Below are positions 25,113 through 33,993 of a stretch of DNA of 64,000 bases, piece by piece. The stretch's first letter is position 1. Every line of letters starts with the position of its first letter. Source of the stretch: Jiangella aurantiaca (lineage in GTDB: Bacteria; Actinomycetota; Actinomycetes; Jiangellales; Jiangellaceae); assembly GCF_004349105.1 (NCBI RefSeq), contig NZ_SMLB01000004.1, positions 62,001 to 126,000 of the forward strand, given 5' to 3'. The position numbers were made by a program, and so were the translations under genes. The notes below the pieces were generated by a model that saw nothing but the letters and a program-made list of their open reading frames with translations, had not been told where the DNA came from and searched no databases.

Positions 25113-27568
25113 TGACCGCGGCCTGGCTGCGGCTGGACCTCCGCCGCCGCTGGCGCTCGCTGCTCGTACTGGCGTTGCTGGTGGCTCTGGCGACGGCGAC
25201 GGTGCTGACGGCGGTGGCCGGCGCCAGACGCGGCGCCAGTGCCATGGACCGGCTGCAGGACGCCACCGCGCCGGCCACGCTGCTGGTCGCGCCGGTCACG
25301 CCCGGCTTCGACTGGACGCCGGTCCGTGAGCTCCCCGAGGTCGAGGCCCTTGGGCTGGTCGCCCACACCGGCTATGAGATCGACGGCCGGCCCGCACCCG
25401 GCTCGTTCATGCTGCCGCCGGCCGACACCGGCACCATGCGCGCGCTGGAGCGTCCGGTCGTACTCGAGGGCCGGTTGGCCGACCCGGCCCGAGCCGACCA
25501 GGTGGTGGTGACCCCGGCGTTCACCCGCACCTATGACAAGGGTGTCGGCGACACCGTCGCGCTCGGGCTCTATTCGCCGGAGCAGGTGGACACCGGGCAG
25601 GTGCCGGGCGGCGTGCGGATCGGCCTGCTGGGCGGCGACGTGTGGCTGCTGACGTACCCGCAGCAGGCGGCCGCGGTCGAGGCCGGTCTGGAGCCGGACT
25701 CCGGCGCGCCGGCGGCCGGCCCGGTCGTCAGCGCCACGATCGTCGGTGTCGTCCGGTCGCCGCTGTTCGGCGACGAGCTCGACAGCCCCGGCGTCCTGGT
25801 GCCCTCGGCCGGCCTGTACGCGGCGTACCGGCCGAACCTCCTCGGCACGCGGGGCCTCGCGGCCGTCAGCGCCCTGGTCCGGCTGGCCGGCGGCGAGGAC
25901 GCGATTCCGGCCTTCCGGGCCGGCCTGGCACGGGTCACCGGGCGGGCCGACATCACGGTGCACGACCTGGCCGGCCCGGCCCGCGCCGTCGGCGACACCC
26001 TCAGGTTCGAAGCCACCGCGTTGTACGTCCTCGCCGGCACGGCGACGGTGGCCGCCGCCTTCCTGATCGGCGGGGCGATCAGCCGTCACGTCATCGCGGC
26101 ACGAGCCGGCCTGCGCGTGCTCTCGGCCGTCGGCATGACCCCCGGCCAAGTCGCCCGCGCCGCGGCGGCCGGCCCGGCGATCGCGGCGGCGGCGGGGACC
26201 GTGCTCGGCGTCGCCGGCGCCGTGGTGGCATCGCGATGGTTCCCGGTCGGCTCCGCCTTGTTCCACGAGCCGGCGCCGGGGTTCGACGTCGACGCGGTGG
26301 TGCTGCTCCCCGGACTGCTCGGGTTCCCGCTGCTGGTCACCATCGCGGCGGCTGGTGTGGTCGCGGCGGGATGGTCGGCGCGGCGTCCGGCGCGGACGCG
26401 CACCTCCGGCGTCACCCGCGCCGCCTCGCGTGCGGGGCTGCCGATGGCGCTGGTCCTGGGCACCCGGTTCGCTCTGGAGCCCGGCACGGCGAGGACCGCC
26501 GGCCCGGTCCGGCCGGCGCTCGTCGGGGCCGTGGTCGGGGTGACCGGCGTGCTGGCGGCGCTGACGTTCGCCGCAGCCGCCCGGGATGCGGCGGAGAACC
26601 CGGCCCGGTTCGGCGTCGTCCACCAGGTGGAGGCTTGGGTCGGCTTCGACCGCGGCGCCTTCGCGCCGGCGGACGACGTGTTCCCGGCGCTCGCCGAGGT
26701 GCCGGGCGTCCGCGGGGTCAACGGCATCCGCGGCCAGCTGGGCGAGGCCGGCGGTGCCCAGCTCACCGTGCTCTCGTTCAGCCCGGTCGGTGAGCCGTTG
26801 GGATACCTCGTCGCCGCCGGCCGCATGCCGGCCGGCGCGGACGAGGTCCTGATCTCGCGCAGCGCGGCCGATGCCTTGAGCCTGCGCATGGGCGACGCCC
26901 TCCCGCTCGCCGGGACCGCGGGCGAGGCCGACCTGACCGTCGTCGGCATCGGCGTCCTCGGTCCCGGATTCGGGCGGGCGGCGCTCGTCTCGGCCGCGGC
27001 ATACGAGGCCCTGTTCGATGGCGCGTTCCTGTACGAGTACGCCGAGATCGGCCTGGAGCCCGGCGTCGAGCCGGAGACGATCATTCCTCGGCTGGCCGAG
27101 GCGGCCCCTGACCAGTCCTACGGAGTCCGTCCATTCGAGTTCGACAGCCCCGCGGAGCTGCGGCTCATGCGTTCGGTACCCATCGCCCTCGGCGGTTTCG
27201 TGGCTGCGCTGGCCGCCGGAGCCGTCGGCCACGCGGTGGTGACGGCGGTCCGGCGCCGTCGGCGGGAAGTGGCGGTGCTGCGCGCGCTGGGCATGACGCC
27301 CAGGCAGTCCCGGGTCGCGGTGACGACGCAGTCAGTCGTCCTGGCGCTCGTCGGGCTGGCCTTCGGCGTTCCGCTCGGCATCGCCCTGGGACGCACCGTC
27401 TGGCGTTCGGTCGCGCACGCCATGCAAGCGCACTACCTGCCGCCGGCGGTGTGGCGTGAGGTGGCCCTCGTGGCGCTGCTCTCGCTGCTCACGGCCGGGC
27501 TGCTCGCACTCTGGCCGTCGCGGCGTGCGGCCACCATGCGGGTCGGACACGTGCTGAGGGCCGAGTGA
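25109..27568 (+). CDS. FtsX-type ABC transporter permease 2
   Basis: 819 residues, starting at the first of two consecutive ATGs (25109, 25112) and overlapping permease 1 by four bases. It has the same plan: N-terminal TM, extracytoplasmic domain, FtsX core, second domain, C-terminal FtsX core. It is the most divergent of the four near the C-terminus, where the YVAETTPL segment of the others is replaced by SVAHAMQAHYLPPAVW. Sequence similarity to its neighbours shows origin by tandem duplication. Confidence 0.9.
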   Translation: MMTAAWLRLDLRRRWRSLLVLALLVALATATVLTAVAGARRGASAMDRLQDATAPATLLVAPVTPGFDWTPVRELPEVEALGLVAHTGYEIDGRPAPGSFMLPPADTGTMRALERPVVLEGRLADPARADQVVVTPAFTRTYDKGVGDTVALGLYSPEQVDTGQVPGGVRIGLLGGDVWLLTYPQQAAAVEAGLEPDSGAPAAGPVVSATIVGVVRSPLFGDELDSPGVLVPSAGLYAAYRPNLLGTRGLAAVSALVRLAGGEDAIPAFRAGLARVTGRADITVHDLAGPARAVGDTLRFEATALYVLAGTATVAAAFLIGGAISRHVIAARAGLRVLSAVGMTPGQVARAAAAGPAIAAAAGTVLGVAGAVVASRWFPVGSALFHEPAPGFDVDAVVLLPGLLGFPLLVTIAAAGVVAAGWSARRPARTRTSGVTRAASRAGLPMALVLGTRFALEPGTARTAGPVRPALVGAVVGVTGVLAALTFAAAARDAAENPARFGVVHQVEAWVGFDRGAFAPADDVFPALAEVPGVRGVNGIRGQLGEAGGAQLTVLSFSPVGEPLGYLVAAGRMPAGADEVLISRSAADALSLRMGDALPLAGTAGEADLTVVGIGVLGPGFGRAALVSAAAYEALFDGAFLYEYAEIGLEPGVEPETIIPRLAEAAPDQSYGVRPFEFDSPAELRLMRSVPIALGGFVAALAAGAVGHAVVTAVRRRRREVAVLRALGMTPRQSRVAVTTQSVVLALVGLAFGVPLGIALGRTVWRSVAHAMQAHYLPPAVWREVALVALLSLLTAGLLALWPSRRAATMRVGHVLRAE

Positions 27569-29973
27569 TGACGGCGGCGTGGCTGCGGGTGGACCTGCGC
27601 CGGCGGTGGCGCTCGCTGCTGGTGCTGGCGCTGCTGGTGGCCGTGGCCGCGGCGACCGTGATGACGGCGCTCGCGGGCGCCCGCCGCGGGGAGACCGCCG
27701 TCGACCGCCTGGTGCAACGGACGCTGCCGGCGACGGCCGTGGTGCTGCCGAACAGCGCCGGCTTCGACTGGGACCCGGTGCGCCGGCTGCCCTCGGTCGA
27801 GGCGCTGGCGGTGTGGCCGCTCGGACAGGTCGAGGTCGCCGGCTCCACCGGCGACCCGGACACATGGGTCATGGACGAGGCCGCGTTGCGCGACATCGAG
27901 CGGCCGGTCGTGCTCGACGGCCGGCTGCCCGATCCCGATCGCCTCGACGAGGCGGTCGTCACCGCGGCCTGGCCGGACGCCCAGGGCAGCGGCGTCGGCG
28001 ACTCCATCGATGTGCGGCTGCTCTCGCCGGAGGCCGTCGACCTCTACCACCTCGAGCAGGCCGAGCCCGAAGTGGCGACCGGGCCGCGGCTGGACGTGAC
28101 GATCGTCGGCGTGGTCCGCTCGCCGTGGTTCAGCGATGCTCCCGACGGCGCGGGCGGAGTGGTGCTGTCGCCGGCCGTGCTGGCCGCGTACCCGGAGAGC
28201 TTCTACGGCGCCCAGAACACCGCCCGCAGCAACGCGCTGGTGCGGCTGGCGCCCGGACCGGGAGCGACCGAGCGGTTCGCCGGCGAGCTCGCCGCCGCCA
28301 CCGGCCGGTCCGACATCGACGTCTGGGACCTGGGCGAGGTCATCCACGCCCGCCAGCGCGACCTCACCGCGTTCGAGGCGGCCGGGTTGCGGGTGTTCGC
28401 CCTGGTCGCGGCCGCCGCGGCGGTGGTCCTGGTGGGCCAGGCGGTGGCCCGGAACACCGCCGCGACGGTGAACGACCTGCGGGTGCTCCAGGCGCTCGGG
28501 CTGACCCCTGGCCAGGCGCTGCGCGTCGCGGTGACCGGTCCCGCGCTGGCCGCGACCGCCGGTGCGCTGCTCGCGGTCGCCGGCGCCGTCGTGGCGTCGC
28601 GCTGGTTCCCCATCGGCGCGGCGGCACCGGCCGAGCCGGATCCCGGGTTCGACGCCGACTCGGTCGTGCTCGGTGCCGGGCTGGTCCTCACCCCGGCGCT
28701 GGTGACGCTGGGCGCCGTCCTGTCCGCCGCGGCGGCGTTGCGCGCCGCCGACAGCGCCGCTCCGGGCCGCCGATCCGTCGTCGCCACCGCCGCGGCGCGG
28801 GCCGGGCTGCCGGTCGCCGCGGTCGTAGGCGCCCGGTTCGCGCTGGAGCCCGGCCGCGGCCGGCGCGCCCTGCCGGTACGGCCGGCGCTGGCCGGCGCGG
28901 TGTTCGGCGTGCTCGGCGTCATCGCGGCGTTCACGTTCTCCGACGGCGTCGACGACGTCGCCGCCCATCCGGAGCGGCTCGGCGTCGTCCACGACCTCAC
29001 CCTGTACGTCGGCCTCGACGGCCAGGACGGCGAGGACGTCCTGCCGGCAGCGCGGGAGCTGTTCACGGCGGTGGCCGGCGTCGACGGGGTTCGTGGCGTC
29101 AACGACACCCGATCCGCCGTGGCCGAGACCGGCGCCCGGCCGCTCGCCGTCCTCACCTCCGACCCTGTCGGCGAGCCTCTGGACGTCGTCGTCACCGAGG
29201 GCCGGCGGCCGGAGGCGGCCGGCGAGATCATGCTCGGCCCGGACTCCGCACGTCAGCTCGACGCCGGCGTCGGCGACACGATCGAGCTCACGGGGACCGC
29301 GGGCCAGGACGGCCTGACCGTGGTCGGCGTCGGGCTGATGCCGGAGCTTTCGCACAACCGCTACACCGACGGCGGACTCGTCACGGCGGCGACCTACGAC
29401 GGGCTGTTCGACGGCTTCCGCTTCCACGCCGGCTTCGTCGACCTGGAACCCGGGGTGACGCTCGACGACATCGGTCAGGAGCTCGCCGAGGCGGCGGCCA
29501 CGGTACCGGGCGGCGAGAACGTCGCGCCGGAGCCGGTGGAGCCGCCGTCGCCGGTGGCCGAGCTGGCGTCCATACGTGAGCTGCCGGTCATCCTCGCCGC
29601 TTTCCTCGCGGTGCTCGCGCTGGGCGCCGTCGGGCACGCGCTGGCGACCGCGGTGCGGCGGCGCCGGCACGAGATGGCCGTGCTGCGGGCCGTCGGGATG
29701 ACCCGGCCGCAATCACGGGCCGTCGTGGCGACGCAGGCGTCGGTCCTGGCCCTGGCCGGTCTGGTGGCCGGCGTCCCGCTGGGCGTCGCGCTCGGGCGCG
29801 TGGTGTGGCGGTACGTCGCCGAGACCACGCCGCTGTTCTACGTGCCGCCGGTGGCCGCCACCGCGCTCGCGCTGGTCGTGCCGGCGGCGCTGGTGGCGGC
29901 GAACCTGCTGGCGGCGTGGCCGTCGCACCGGGCCGCGTCGATGCGGGTCGGTTCCGTCCTGAGGGCTGAGTGA
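27565..29973 (+). CDS. FtsX-type ABC transporter permease 3
   Basis: 802 residues; ATG overlaps the permease 2 stop. Its two FtsX cores are close to those of permease 1 (VRPALAGAVFGVLGVIAAFTFSDGVDD and RRRRHEMAVLRAVGMTRPQ), and its last residues (AAWPSHRAASMRVGSVLRAE) match permease 1 exactly. The extracytoplasmic parts differ more, as expected if the copies have diverged in substrate or partner contacts. Confidence 0.9.
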   Translation: MMTAAWLRVDLRRRWRSLLVLALLVAVAAATVMTALAGARRGETAVDRLVQRTLPATAVVLPNSAGFDWDPVRRLPSVEALAVWPLGQVEVAGSTGDPDTWVMDEAALRDIERPVVLDGRLPDPDRLDEAVVTAAWPDAQGSGVGDSIDVRLLSPEAVDLYHLEQAEPEVATGPRLDVTIVGVVRSPWFSDAPDGAGGVVLSPAVLAAYPESFYGAQNTARSNALVRLAPGPGATERFAGELAAATGRSDIDVWDLGEVIHARQRDLTAFEAAGLRVFALVAAAAAVVLVGQAVARNTAATVNDLRVLQALGLTPGQALRVAVTGPALAATAGALLAVAGAVVASRWFPIGAAAPAEPDPGFDADSVVLGAGLVLTPALVTLGAVLSAAAALRAADSAAPGRRSVVATAAARAGLPVAAVVGARFALEPGRGRRALPVRPALAGAVFGVLGVIAAFTFSDGVDDVAAHPERLGVVHDLTLYVGLDGQDGEDVLPAARELFTAVAGVDGVRGVNDTRSAVAETGARPLAVLTSDPVGEPLDVVVTEGRRPEAAGEIMLGPDSARQLDAGVGDTIELTGTAGQDGLTVVGVGLMPELSHNRYTDGGLVTAATYDGLFDGFRFHAGFVDLEPGVTLDDIGQELAEAAATVPGGENVAPEPVEPPSPVAELASIRELPVILAAFLAVLALGAVGHALATAVRRRRHEMAVLRAVGMTRPQSRAVVATQASVLALAGLVAGVPLGVALGRVVWRYVAETTPLFYVPPVAATALALVVPAALVAANLLAAWPSHRAASMRVGSVLRAE

Positions 29974-32366
29974 TGACGGGGGCGTGGCTGCGGCTGGAGT
30001 TGCGGCGGCGGTGGCGTTCACTGCTGGTGCTGGCGCTGCTGGTGGCGTTCGCGACCGCGGCCGTGCTGACGGCGGTGGCCGGCGCCCGGCGCGGCGAGAG
30101 CGCCGTCGAGCGTCTGGAGCACAGCACGCTGCCGGCCACGGCGGAGGTGTTGCCCGGCGACCCGGGGTTCGACTGGGACGCGGTCCGCGCGCTGCCGGGC
30201 GTCGCGGCCGTCGGCGAGGTGGCGTTCGCCAGTTACGAGCTGGACGGCGTGCCGGTGGAGGGTCCAGTACCGGCCGACCTGGACGTCCTGAGGACGGTGG
30301 AACGCCCGGTGGTCTTCGAGGGCCGGCTCGCCGACCCTGGGCGGCTCGACGAGGCGATCGTGACGCCGCGGTTCGTCCGGACGTACGGCCGCGGCGTCGG
30401 CGACACCGTCACGGTGCGCCTCTACCGACCCGAAACGCTGGCCGCCGCGATAGTCGACTGGCGTGGCGGTAGCTCGGCGGACGGGGCCGGCCTCCCACCG
30501 GCGGACGGGCCATCGGTGCGGATCCGCATCGTCGGTGTGGTGCGCTCGGCGCTGCTCACCGATACGGAGGGCGCGCCGGGCTGGCTGGTCCCCGCGGCCG
30601 CCTTCTTCACGGCGTACGCGCCGAACCTGCTGCGCGATCCGGGCGACACGAGAGGGCTGGTCCGGCTGGACGACGGCGGCAGCGGCTACGCGGCCTTCAA
30701 GGACGCGCTGGCCGAGTACACCGGCCGGACCGACCTCACGATGTGGAACCATGCCGCGGCGTCCGTCTTCGTCCAGGGAATCATCGACATCGAGACGACG
30801 GCCGTCAACGGCTTCGCCGTCGCCGCCACGGCCGCCGCCGTGTTCCTGGTGGGCCAGGCGATCGCCCGCTACGCCGCGGCGTCCGTGACCGAGCTGCGGG
30901 TGCTCGGCGCGCTGGGGCTCACGCCGCGGCAGCAGGTGGCAGCGGCGGCGACGGGCCCGGTGCTCGCCGGCGTGGCCGGGGTCACGGCCGGAGCCGGCGC
31001 GGCCGTGCTCGCGTCGGCGTGGTTCCCGGTCGGGACGGCGGCGCACCGCGAGCCGACGCCCGGCATCGAAGCGGACTGGCCGGTGCTCGCTGGCGGGTGG
31101 TGCGCCGTGGTGGCCTCGGTGGCGGCGGGTGCGGCGCTCGCAGCCGTCGCCACGTTGCGAGCGGACCGGGTGGCCGGCTCGCCACGCCGCTCGCCGGTCG
31201 CGGACGCGGTCAACCGCACCATGCCGTCGCTGGCCGTGGTGCTCGGCACGCGGCTGGCACTGGAGCCGGGACGCGGCCGGCGGGCCGTGCCCGTCCGGCC
31301 GGCGCTGACCGGCGCCGTCGCCGGGGTCGCGGGCACGGTGGCCGCACTCACCCTGGCGGCCGGCGTCAACGACGCCCAGACCACCCCCGCCCGGTACGGC
31401 CAGGTGCACGCGCTGGAGGCTCCGCTGGACGCCGCCGGCGACGGCACGGCCGCGCGGGTCCTGTCGTTGCTCGCGGCCGACCCGGAGGTCGCCGCCGTCA
31501 ACGACAGCCGGTCGGCGGTGGCGCAGGCCGGCGCGACCAACCCGATGGTCTACTCCTTCCAGCCGGTGGCCACGCCGCTGCCGGTCATCGTGGACGAGGG
31601 GCGGATGCCGGCCGCCGCCGACGAGGTCGCGCTGGGCCCGTACGTGGCCGAGCTGCTGTCGGTCCGCGTGGGTGACACTGTCGAGCTGACCGGGACCCGG
31701 GCGTCACATCGATTCACGGTCACCGGGCTTGCCTTCCTGCCGGAGGGGCCGGAGAACTACAACGTCGACGGTGCCTGGGTCAGCGCGGCCGGGTTCGACG
31801 CGCTGTTCGACGCCCCCGCCTTCCACGTCGCCCACATCGCGCTGCGCGACGGCGCCGACCCGGCGGCCGTGGCCGAGCGGCTGGACCGGGCCGTGTCGAC
31901 GGTCGCAGCGGACCAGGCGGTGACGCCGGCGCTGCAGCGCGACCACTCGGTGGAGCTACGCGTGATACGCGCGATCCCGCTCTACCTTTCAGTGTTCCTC
32001 GCCGTGCTCGCCCTGGCCGCCGTCGGGCACGCGCTGGCCGTGGCGGTCCGCCGGCGGCGGCACGACCTCGCTGTGCTGCGCGCCGCCGGGCTGACCGGCC
32101 GGCAGTGCCGTGCCGCGGTCGTCACCCAGGCGGTGGTCATCGTGCTGGCCGGGCTGGCGATCGGCGCGCCGCTCGGCGTCGCGGCCGGCCGCTGGCTGTG
32201 GCGCTACGTCACCGACGCGACGGTGACGCACTACGTGCCGCCACCGGTGCTGCCGGCGCTGGTCGTCGTGGTCCCCGTGGCGCTGCTGGCCGCCGTCGCG
32301 CTGGCAGTGTGGCCGGCCCGGCGGGCGGGGTCGTTCCCCGTTTGGCAGGCCTTGAGAGCGGAATGA
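29970..32366 (+). CDS. FtsX-type ABC transporter permease 4
   Basis: 798 residues; start overlaps permease 3 by four bases. It has the same N-terminal RRRWRSLLVLALLVAFATAAVLTAVAGARRGESA region and two FtsX cores, but the C-terminus differs (ARRAGSFPVWQALRAE). It is the last permease of the series and is followed after 13 bases by a sensor kinase gene. Confidence 0.9.
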   Translation: MMTGAWLRLELRRRWRSLLVLALLVAFATAAVLTAVAGARRGESAVERLEHSTLPATAEVLPGDPGFDWDAVRALPGVAAVGEVAFASYELDGVPVEGPVPADLDVLRTVERPVVFEGRLADPGRLDEAIVTPRFVRTYGRGVGDTVTVRLYRPETLAAAIVDWRGGSSADGAGLPPADGPSVRIRIVGVVRSALLTDTEGAPGWLVPAAAFFTAYAPNLLRDPGDTRGLVRLDDGGSGYAAFKDALAEYTGRTDLTMWNHAAASVFVQGIIDIETTAVNGFAVAATAAAVFLVGQAIARYAAASVTELRVLGALGLTPRQQVAAAATGPVLAGVAGVTAGAGAAVLASAWFPVGTAAHREPTPGIEADWPVLAGGWCAVVASVAAGAALAAVATLRADRVAGSPRRSPVADAVNRTMPSLAVVLGTRLALEPGRGRRAVPVRPALTGAVAGVAGTVAALTLAAGVNDAQTTPARYGQVHALEAPLDAAGDGTAARVLSLLAADPEVAAVNDSRSAVAQAGATNPMVYSFQPVATPLPVIVDEGRMPAAADEVALGPYVAELLSVRVGDTVELTGTRASHRFTVTGLAFLPEGPENYNVDGAWVSAAGFDALFDAPAFHVAHIALRDGADPAAVAERLDRAVSTVAADQAVTPALQRDHSVELRVIRAIPLYLSVFLAVLALAAVGHALAVAVRRRRHDLAVLRAAGLTGRQCRAAVVTQAVVIVLAGLAIGAPLGVAAGRWLWRYVTDATVTHYVPPPVLPALVVVVPVALLAAVALAVWPARRAGSFPVWQALRAE

Positions 32367-32379
32367 GGAGGTGGCCGGC

Positions 32380-33993
32380 ATGAACGCGACACTCGCCGCG
32401 GCCCGGGCTCGGAACCGGCGCGACGTGGCGCTGTGGGCCGGATGGGCGTCCCTGGTCGCGGGCACTGTCGCCCTCACGGTGTGGGCGCTGCGCACGCTGA
32501 TCGACGTGCCGGGGGAGCTGCTGCCGTGGGCGCTGCTCGGGCTGGCCGCGGTCCCGGTCGCCGTGACGGCGGCCGCCGTGCCCCGGCTGCGTCGCCGCGC
32601 GGGCGCCGTCGCCGGCCCGTCGTTCGTGTTCTGCGGGCTGGTGCTCACGGTGCTGGCCGTCTACCTGGTCGTGGTGATCGGGCTGGGCAGCGAGGTCGAC
32701 GAGGACGGGCAGGGCGTGTTGGCGTTCTCGATGCTGGCCGCGCTGACGGCGGTCCTGCTGGCCGAGCCGGTGCGCGTCCGGCTGCGCGAGCTGGCCGAGC
32801 AGTGGGCCGGCCGGCCGCAGCGGCCGGCGTCCTCGGCGCTGGAGACGTTCGGGTCGCGGATGACCCGCGCCGTCCCGATGGACGAGCTGCTGCTGCAGCT
32901 GGCCGAGACGCTCCGCTCGACCCTCGGACCGCTCGGCGCGGAGGTGTGGACAGGCGAGGACGGCGTACTGGAACGGACGGTCTCGGTGCCGGAGCGCGGC
33001 CGCGGCCGGCTGGCCCTCGCCGGGGCCGAGCTGGCCGCCGTCAGCCGGGCGCGGGTCTCCGGCAACGCGTGGGCGGCGATGTGGTTGCCGTCGGTTCTGG
33101 CCGGCGCCGGCGAGCCGGGACGGCGGTCGGTACGGGTCGCGTCGGTGACGCACCTGGGCCGGCTGCTCGGGCTGCTCGTGGTGGTGCGCTCCACGGAAGA
33201 CCGTCCGTTCAGCGACGACGATGACCGCGTGCTGACCGACCTCGCCCGGCAGGTCGGCCTGGCGCTGCACAACGTCCGTCTCGACTCCGCGCTGCAGGCC
33301 TCGCTGGAGGAGCTGCGCCGCCGCAACGCCGAGCTGCAGGCGTCGCGGGCCCGCATCGTCTCCGCGGCCGACGCGTCGCGGCGGCAGATCGAGCGGAACC
33401 TGCACGACGGCGCGCAGCAGCGGCTCGTCGCGCTTGCGGTGAAGCTCGGGCTGGCCCGCAGGCTGGCGACCGGCGACGCGGCGGCCCTGCTGGACGAGCT
33501 GCGCACCGACGTCCAGGAGACGCTGACGGAACTGCGCGAGCTGGCGCACGGCATCTACCCGCCGCTGCTGCGCGAGCACGGCCTCGGCGAGGCGCTGCGC
33601 AATGCCGCGAACCGGGCCGCCGTGCCCACCCGCGTGGAGCCGGCGACCGACCTGCGGTATCCGCCGGAGGCCGAGGCGGCGGTGTACTTCTGCTGCCTCG
33701 AAGCGATGCAGAACGCCGCCAAGCACGCCGGCCCGGGCGCGTCGGTGACGGTCCGGGTGAACGGCTCTGCGGCCGGCGGCCTGGAGTTCGAGGTCGCAGA
33801 TGACGGCGCCGGCTTCGACCCCACGACCACCGGCGAGAGCCACGGCTTCGTCAACATGCGCGACCGCCTCGGCGCGTTCGGCGGCGAGCTGACGGTCGAC
33901 AGCGCGCCCGGCGCGGGCGCCTCCGTCCGAGGGACGCTGCCGACGGCCGCTCTGGCACCGCGCGAACGGGCCGCGGAGGCGGGCCGGCCATGA
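32380..33993 (+). CDS. sensor histidine kinase 1 (HisKA_3/NarL-type)
   Basis: 537 residues from ATG 32380, seven bases after AGGAGG (32367-32372); a GTG at 32371 is inside that ribosome-binding site. Four membrane segments (about 18-40, 47-67, 83-106 and 118-136) are followed by a GAF-like region, a dimerisation/phospho-acceptor domain with His342 (SRRQIERNLHDGAQQR) and an HATPase domain with N-box Asn445 and the G-boxes DDGAGF and GFVNMRDRLGAFGG. It autophosphorylates and would pass the phosphate to a NarL-type regulator, probably 36014 or the receiver of 20573. Stop overlaps the next kinase gene. Confidence 0.92.
   Translation: MNATLAAARARNRRDVALWAGWASLVAGTVALTVWALRTLIDVPGELLPWALLGLAAVPVAVTAAAVPRLRRRAGAVAGPSFVFCGLVLTVLAVYLVVVIGLGSEVDEDGQGVLAFSMLAALTAVLLAEPVRVRLRELAEQWAGRPQRPASSALETFGSRMTRAVPMDELLLQLAETLRSTLGPLGAEVWTGEDGVLERTVSVPERGRGRLALAGAELAAVSRARVSGNAWAAMWLPSVLAGAGEPGRRSVRVASVTHLGRLLGLLVVVRSTEDRPFSDDDDRVLTDLARQVGLALHNVRLDSALQASLEELRRRNAELQASRARIVSAADASRRQIERNLHDGAQQRLVALAVKLGLARRLATGDAAALLDELRTDVQETLTELRELAHGIYPPLLREHGLGEALRNAANRAAVPTRVEPATDLRYPPEAEAAVYFCCLEAMQNAAKHAGPGASVTVRVNGSAAGGLEFEVADDGAGFDPTTTGESHGFVNMRDRLGAFGGELTVDSAPGAGASVRGTLPTAALAPRERAAEAGRP

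Noticed and set aside
21936-32366. Very long overlapping frames in the other five frames of the transporter operon
   Set aside because: The permease frames give clear FtsX cores and precise four-base junctions, while the alternatives give repetitive Arg/Ala/Gly sequence.
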